Assembly (NCBI GenBank): GCA_037127315.1 | Contig: JBBBDQ010001153.1 | Location: 5,308,001-5,372,000 of the forward strand | Direction of reading: 5' to 3' | Length of the DNA stretch: 64,000 nucleotides | Source: Ascarosepion bandense | Lineage: Eukaryota > Mollusca > Cephalopoda > Sepiida > Sepiidae | In this document: piece by piece, positions 58,979 through 64,000 of the stretch | How the letters are laid out: the number at the start of each line of letters is the position of its first letter | Position numbering within the stretch: the stretch's first letter is position 1 | The notes under the pieces: model-generated | What the model was told of the DNA's origin: nothing | The model's database searches: none | The model's input: the letters and a program-made list of their open reading frames with translations, nothing else | Translations under genes and position numbers: made by a program

Positions 58979-61960
58979 TCTCCCCATCTGCTTGTCATCA
59001 CACGTCATTAATTTCAACCCTCTGTGCTGAAGTAATAGTTTTATTCTATTCTTGTGCTAAACATGACAGAACGCCCCACAATTTACTCCAGATCAGACAG
59101 TTTAGAGCTATATATTTGTTTCATGTGTATAAATAAATAAACATTTATTTACGAACAGCATGACATCAAACTTATGTATGAACTGTTCTAAGAGAAAATG
59201 TAGTAAGGAGTTAAGAGTTCATTTGTTTTAGTGAAATGTAATTTGTGCATAAAAATGTAAGTCCATGTTTTCGCTGTGTGTATCAATATAGTAATAGCAA
59301 TGTCTTGTTCCACTCTTTCTTTTGCGTTGACGGCTATTAGGTGAAGAGGAAGAAGGCGGGACAGAGAAACTGCATGCGAGAAGGTGAGGGAGTGCCAAAG
59401 TGTGTCACTGGGAGAGTTGTGTCCACTCAGCTGTTTGAAATATTTCTTCTTTCATTGTAGCTCTGTTGAGCACTCTCTGCTTCTTTCTTTCTTTGACTGA
59501 CTGGTCGAAATGTGTCGCCAAGTCGATTATTATTTTTGGGCGAGAAGACATATGACACGGTTCATTGAAAGTTCAATTTGTTGTTTTCTGTAAATCGCTC
59601 TCTTTTCATTGTTTAATAAATATTTTCACAGTAGCTCACGAAATTTGCCTTGGTATATTTCTCAGCACGGGGGCAATCGTTTTATCCTATTGGTCAAAAA
59701 ATTGATTTCACAGTGGATCACAAATTTGTAAACAGTGAAGCAAAGATAGTTATTTTTATGTTGTACTCACCAAATAATCTTTGAATTTTCTTTGCCTGAT
59801 TAACAATATCAGTTCTGACAAATAAGAGTAGAATTATGCTTTTTTTAAAATTTCTGTATTTGTTTTTTTTCCTTTCTCTTCCTGTTTAACTTTTAATACC
59901 TCATCAACACCCCACAAACGTGTCAGGCTTTCTTTTCCTATCCGTTTGTTTTTTCCTCCTCCTCCATTGGTTCCATTACTTTTCTCCAAAGCCAAAATAA
60001 AGGAAAGAAATTGTCTTTCATTCTTCAGTACTGAAAAAGATAGGTATCGCCAGTCATTTTTTTAATACCTAAGTTTAAACTGAATGTTTAAAAATAAAAA
60101 ATGTTCCCTTGAAGAGATTAAATTTACTAATTCCAGTAAGCAAAATACTCTGGTGTATTTCAAACCAAAATTATATTGATTGGAATCGACAATTTTTTTT
60201 TATTTAAAAAAATTTCAATTTTTTGGCCATTTTTCATCGATCGACACATTTTTTAAACAGTAGCTAATTCTCGGTTTTAAAGAAATATTGAAAAACTTAA
60301 ATATACCTTACTGAAATATTATTTTATTTAAATTAGCTAATTTAAATTTACCGTAATCTGATTTGAAACAAATATTACTTGCTTACTGTTTGAAATGTAC
60401 TACAAAAGCGTTTCTTAATCACAGTAGATCTTTCATCAGAGTCATCTGAGGTGACGAATGATTTAATAACAAACAGAAACTGCCAGAAACGCTAAATATG
60501 GCGGACAAACATGACATAATTGTATGTAATCGCAAGCTTCGATTTTTGGTTTTTAACTACATAGTAAAATTAAAAATTTAACATAATATTTTCAGCAATT
60601 ATATCATATTTTATAGAATTTTAGTTGGTTTAGTTTTATAGGTATATGCTTACTGAATAAATAAAAATTAAAATAATATAAAACACTATAATTTTACAAT
60701 TTAATAAGAAAAAATTAAGTTGAAATAAGCAAACTAACTCAATTTATGAAATTCTGTGCTCAGTGGGAATTTAACAGAATAAAAGAAAGTATAATTTCAA
60801 TGGTAGGATTAGCAAAAAGGCTATTGAAATATACAACAAAAACAGACCAAACATGGGTTATAAAAAACAGAAAAAGGAAAGCTTTTTCACTTTCTGTAAG
60901 GTATCTACATTCAGAATTAATGTAAAAGATAAAGAAACTAGAAAATAAATTACTTTAAATTTTGGAAGCAGGATTTGGGAAGACTGTTGTTGAGTAATTA
61001 AAAAATACGTGGAAATGAAGAAGAATTCGTCACTGATTACAAATGTTCATTTTAGTTTTTCTCTGTAAGGGGGACAACCTTTGAATTTTAATAATAGATA
61101 TCAAGTAAGGCCACCTGCACAAATAAAATATGAGTAATCAGCATTCACACAATTGAAATGTTTTAGTTATTTTAAAAATCTATTGGCTAAATTATTTGTA
61201 TTAAGCTTTTCAATTTTCTATTAGAAAATATTGTCATCACGCTTAAATTTAACAACCCAGCGTTAACGATGAAGGAGGAAATTTTAAAAGCATTTTGAAA
61301 CTTTATAAAAATAATTATAATAAAAAATAATAAAAATAAACCCAATTCTTGCAAAAATTCATTATTCATTGAATTTTTTTCTCTTCAGACTATGATAAGC
61401 TTAATATATATTGTTTATAAAACCAATTAAAAGTTTAACTAAATAAAAAAATGGCATAGTTTTATTGCATGTTTGTTTTCACAATTCAGAGTAGATTCTA
61501 TAAAAATGGGATAATTTAGAAGCAAAAAAACAACAGATGATTAGCATTCCCCAATGACTCCTGAGTTTAATTAATAGTATGTTTATGGAGAAACGATCAC
61601 AGATTTCTAGACATTTCAGGAAATTGGTGGGTAGGTGAGGGTAACATCTGTAAAAAAAGATTTTTACCAAGATTTTCGTAAAATAATTTTTCAAACATTA
61701 TTTCAGTCAATTGTGAATAAGTCCTAAAACTTTCATCAAAATCGGACCATTATTTTATTTTTGCAATAATTTCCAAATTAATGCGTCTTTACCGGCAAAA
61801 AAATGACTTGCGTAATATTTTAGTGTAGAGAGTTGGTTAATGTTTCTTTTGTTCGTCCTTGTGTCAGACATAACCGAACACCCTACAGCTTACAAGTTTT
61901 ATGTTGAATAATATTCATCAGAAGGGTTTTCATCAAAAGGTTGGTTGTCGGCAATTGGAA
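58979..61960. other. Unassigned DNA with a GC-richer patch
   Basis: No gene recognised. A GC-richer segment at about 59290-59640, with 'GAAGAGGAAGAAGGCGGGAC' and a later AATAAA (59618-59623), looks like part of an LTR, but no second copy was found. The remainder is AT-rich. Confidence 0.4.
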
Positions 61961-62553
61961 TGTATGTATTAGTGTAGAAGAGTGGAATAATAAAATATAC
62001 ACTTTGAATGTAAAATAGCAATTTATTAAAAGAAGGAATAACAAGAATTGTAGAAATTAGTGTTCAATTATAAACCTTAGTAAGTAGCTATGAGTAGAGT
62101 TCGTGTTCAATGATAAAGATGTTTGTAGCGGTAATTGTTGAGATAGAGAGGAGAAAGAGAGAGAAAAGAGGGGGGGGGGCAATATCTGGGTCACTCGAAG
62201 TTGAGAGTTACATCTTAGATGTGTGTCAGCAAACCGCCTCCTCTGAAATGACCGCTGTGACCGCTTAGAGACCATCCTTAAATAGACGTGGGGTGGATCA
62301 GAAACGGTTTTTTTTCTTTAGCTATGGAAAAACCGTTTCTCTGATGTATTTTGAATTTTGCGATTTGATGACCAATGAGGATCCATAGTTCTGCTACAGG
62401 TCCGTAAAAGGAATTTGATATTTATTTATTTATTTTTGTTTACCTCCGGAACTTCTGCGCGGAGCCCAGATGCGCAAAGACCAGTTTGGGTTATTTGCTT
62501 TCTGGATCTCTGATAGCAAACATCCGGTCCCTCGCATGCTCGGTATCATCACA
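61961..62553 (-). mobile_element. LTR-like repeat, relative of the 29.6/57.5-kb LTRs
   Basis: On the - strand from 62553 it begins TGTGATGATACCGAGCATGC and continues GAGGGACCGGATGTTTGC, matching the first 150 or so bases of the LTRs at 29572 and 57507. The rest diverges and includes a TATA-like 'TATTTAAGG', a polyadenylation-like 'TTAATAAAT' and a poly-G tract (62169-62178 on +, C on -). The left end is approximate, taken at a TG...CA-compatible position; no target duplication was shown. Confidence 0.5.
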
Positions 62554-62574
62554 ATATTACGTCACTCACGGACG

Positions 62575-62922
62575 AAAGAAAAACAAGGTTTTCTACCAAA
62601 ACTTCAAACGAGTTAGAAAGAATTAAACTTTTTTTAAAATAATTAAAAAATACTTTGATCTACCTTCTTAATAATGACATAACCATTTTCCTGATAAAAC
62701 ACTATGCTGTTTTTTCAGCGACTTATTGGAGGTAACTCCAATAAAAATCGCTAAAACAGCATAGTATGAATAAAAAATGCCCCAAACCTAATAAAAACGA
62801 ATTTTTTCAATAAAAATGTTTATATTATTATTATTAAGAGGAAAGAAGTTTTTAATTATTTTTTGAAACTTTTTAATGCTTTCTAACACGTTCGAAATTT
62901 TTGTTAAAATCTTGTTTTCTTT
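62575..62922. repeat. About 350-bp imperfect palindrome (foldback element)
   Basis: The left arm from 'AAAGAAAAACAAGGTTTT' pairs with the right arm ending 'AAAATCTTGTTTTCTTT'. Inside these, 'CGAGTTAGAAAG' pairs with 'CTTTCTAACACG', then matching AT-rich arms, and the centre 'CTATGCTGTTTTTTCAGCGA' pairs with 'CGCTAAAACAGCATAG' about a dyad near 62735 (TTATTGGAGG-TAA-CTCCAATAA). ACGTCA occurs on both outer sides (62559-62564 and 62923-62928). It probably is a miniature inverted-repeat or foldback transposable element. Confidence 0.8.
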
Positions 62923-62929
62923 ACGTCAT

Positions 62930-64000
62930 CGCCATCCGCAACTTTTGACACTGATTTTTGCGCTTTTTTCTGTTAAAAAACACATGTATTTGGAAATTCT
63001 GTAAAAATCAAGTAATTGTTAGATTTATGAAAATTCTTATTTATGGTCATACGTAGAAGCTGTCATAGCTTCGTCATTCAACAGTCCATCAAACGTTCGA
63101 TCAGATGAACACAACCAATCGTTAATAATTGTTTGTTTGATCTAAGTAAGTAATATTTCTTTAAAATCAGATTCATTTAACTTTCAATTTTCTAATTTTA
63201 CTAAAATAATGTGTCACAAATCTTTTGAAATATTTTAGTTTGTTTACAAATTTTTTTAAATTAATAAAACGGCCGCTTTTAAGAAATTTTAAGAAATCGA
63301 AATTAAATGTGACATTCCAATATATATAATTTCTATCAGATATACACCAGAATTTCTAACTTAATGGAAATAATAAATTTAATCATAAACTTTTAATGAA
63401 ATCTTCCACAAATGTTTTTCATTTTAAACTTAGGAATCGAAAATTTCTACCGAAATATTGGAGGTACCTATAAAAACAAACTATAAATGTAAGAATCTAC
63501 GTAAGAAAGACAAACGAAAAGGCAAGCCAACTAATAAACTATAAAAGCAATTATGAAACTAACTAAGAAATAAAAAAGGAAAACAATGAAAGTACTAAAC
63601 AAAATTATACAGCAAAAATGAATTACAAAAGAAAGAAAATAATAAACTCCCTAAAAACGTACGAAACTAATAATGACTTCAATATCGTGTCTTGTTAAAA
63701 TTTGGCGGGGGGGGGATCTAAGGGGAATAACTTTAATGAATACTTAAAAAGAATGGAATGACTGGCTATTAATTATTTCATTGGATTGTCATTTAAAAAC
63801 AGTAATTTCCCTTGCTTTTAGGACGCCATTTTCAAAGGCTATTTCGGAAAATCATCTTTCTTTGTCACTGTTGTTTGCCAAGTACCTTCTAAGAAAAAAC
63901 TAATGAAACGATGAAGGTAGCTAAAAAAGGAAAATACGACAGAACGAATATATGAAACGGCCTAAGTAAGAAAAAAATTATAAAATAACCAAAATACAAA
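62930..64000. other. AT-rich DNA, no recognised gene
   Basis: Only short frames; a poly-G run lies at about 63706-63715. Parts around 63340-63480 resemble 7100-7250 ('ATACACCAGA', 'AATGAAATCTT'-like, 'GTACCTATAAA' versus 'GTACCTGTAC'), which may mean a shared dispersed repeat, but this is weak. Confidence 0.4.

Noticed and set aside
61187..61694. Short - strand frames
   Set aside because: Low-complexity hydrophobic translations of AT-rich DNA.

Overview
The window looks like nuclear DNA of a coleoid cephalopod, probably an octopus. It is AT-rich and carries one recognisable host gene, a complete retinochrome gene on the + strand. Retinochrome is the retinal photoisomerase opsin of mollusc photoreceptors. 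Six coding exons (23235-39475) splice in consistent phase to a 301-residue protein, the length known for squid retinochrome. It keeps the Schiff-base lysine (K275), the ECL2 glutamate (E161), the two disulfide cysteines (C90, C167) and an ERY motif at the end of TM3. The octopus assignment is inference: the protein is clearly retinochrome but differs at many positions from the squid sequence as I know it.

The most interesting feature is a second exon-1-like sequence about 18 kb upstream (ATG 5287, coding 5287-5371). It has the same 85-nt coding length, the same splice phase, the same GTAAGT donor and a clearly homologous but diverged protein. No second copies of exons 2-6 were seen. This suggests two alternative first exons and promoters, or the remnant of a partial tandem duplication. 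A possible cryptic alternative exon (38997-39095) lies in the last intron and would end the protein before TM6.

The rest is mostly mobile-element debris. 3.2-4.3 kb: mellifera-type mariner pseudogene (-). 8.5-8.8 kb: LINE ORF2 tail. 10.9-12.4 kb: possible LTR-like block. 13.4-14.4 kb: gypsy pol fragment. 14.56-15.84 kb: solo LTR with an AAAT target duplication. 16.7-17.6 kb: LINE reverse transcriptase (-). 17.8-18.0 kb: long (AC)n. 22.2, 25.4 and 35.4 kb: three copies of one tRNA-derived SINE. 24.7-26.7 kb: several LINE ORF2 pieces. 29.6-30.3 kb: solo LTR in retinochrome intron 2. 31.2-31.9 kb and 41.2-41.8 kb: further mariner relics. 34.7-35.35 kb: LINE 3' end whose tail resembles the SINE tail.

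From 43.4 to 54.2 kb there is a nested insertion. A degraded gypsy element (gag, RT and RNase H pieces on the left, an integrase piece on the right) is interrupted at 45179-53977 by a second element on the - strand, complete in layout. This inner element has both LTRs, gag, pol and an envelope-like region with a C-terminal membrane anchor. All of its coding regions are broken, and its RT and integrase catalytic aspartates read as asparagine. Next comes a LINE (-, 54.19-57.0 kb) that keeps ORF1 and the endonuclease but lacks the RT.

At 57.08-58.98 kb there is nuclear mitochondrial DNA: an nad1 fragment split by a solo LTR (TACT duplication), then trnF and atp6 in convergent orientation. The final 5 kb holds another LTR-like repeat, a roughly 350-bp imperfect palindrome and otherwise unassigned AT-rich DNA. 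Apart from retinochrome, I could not support any intact host protein gene.
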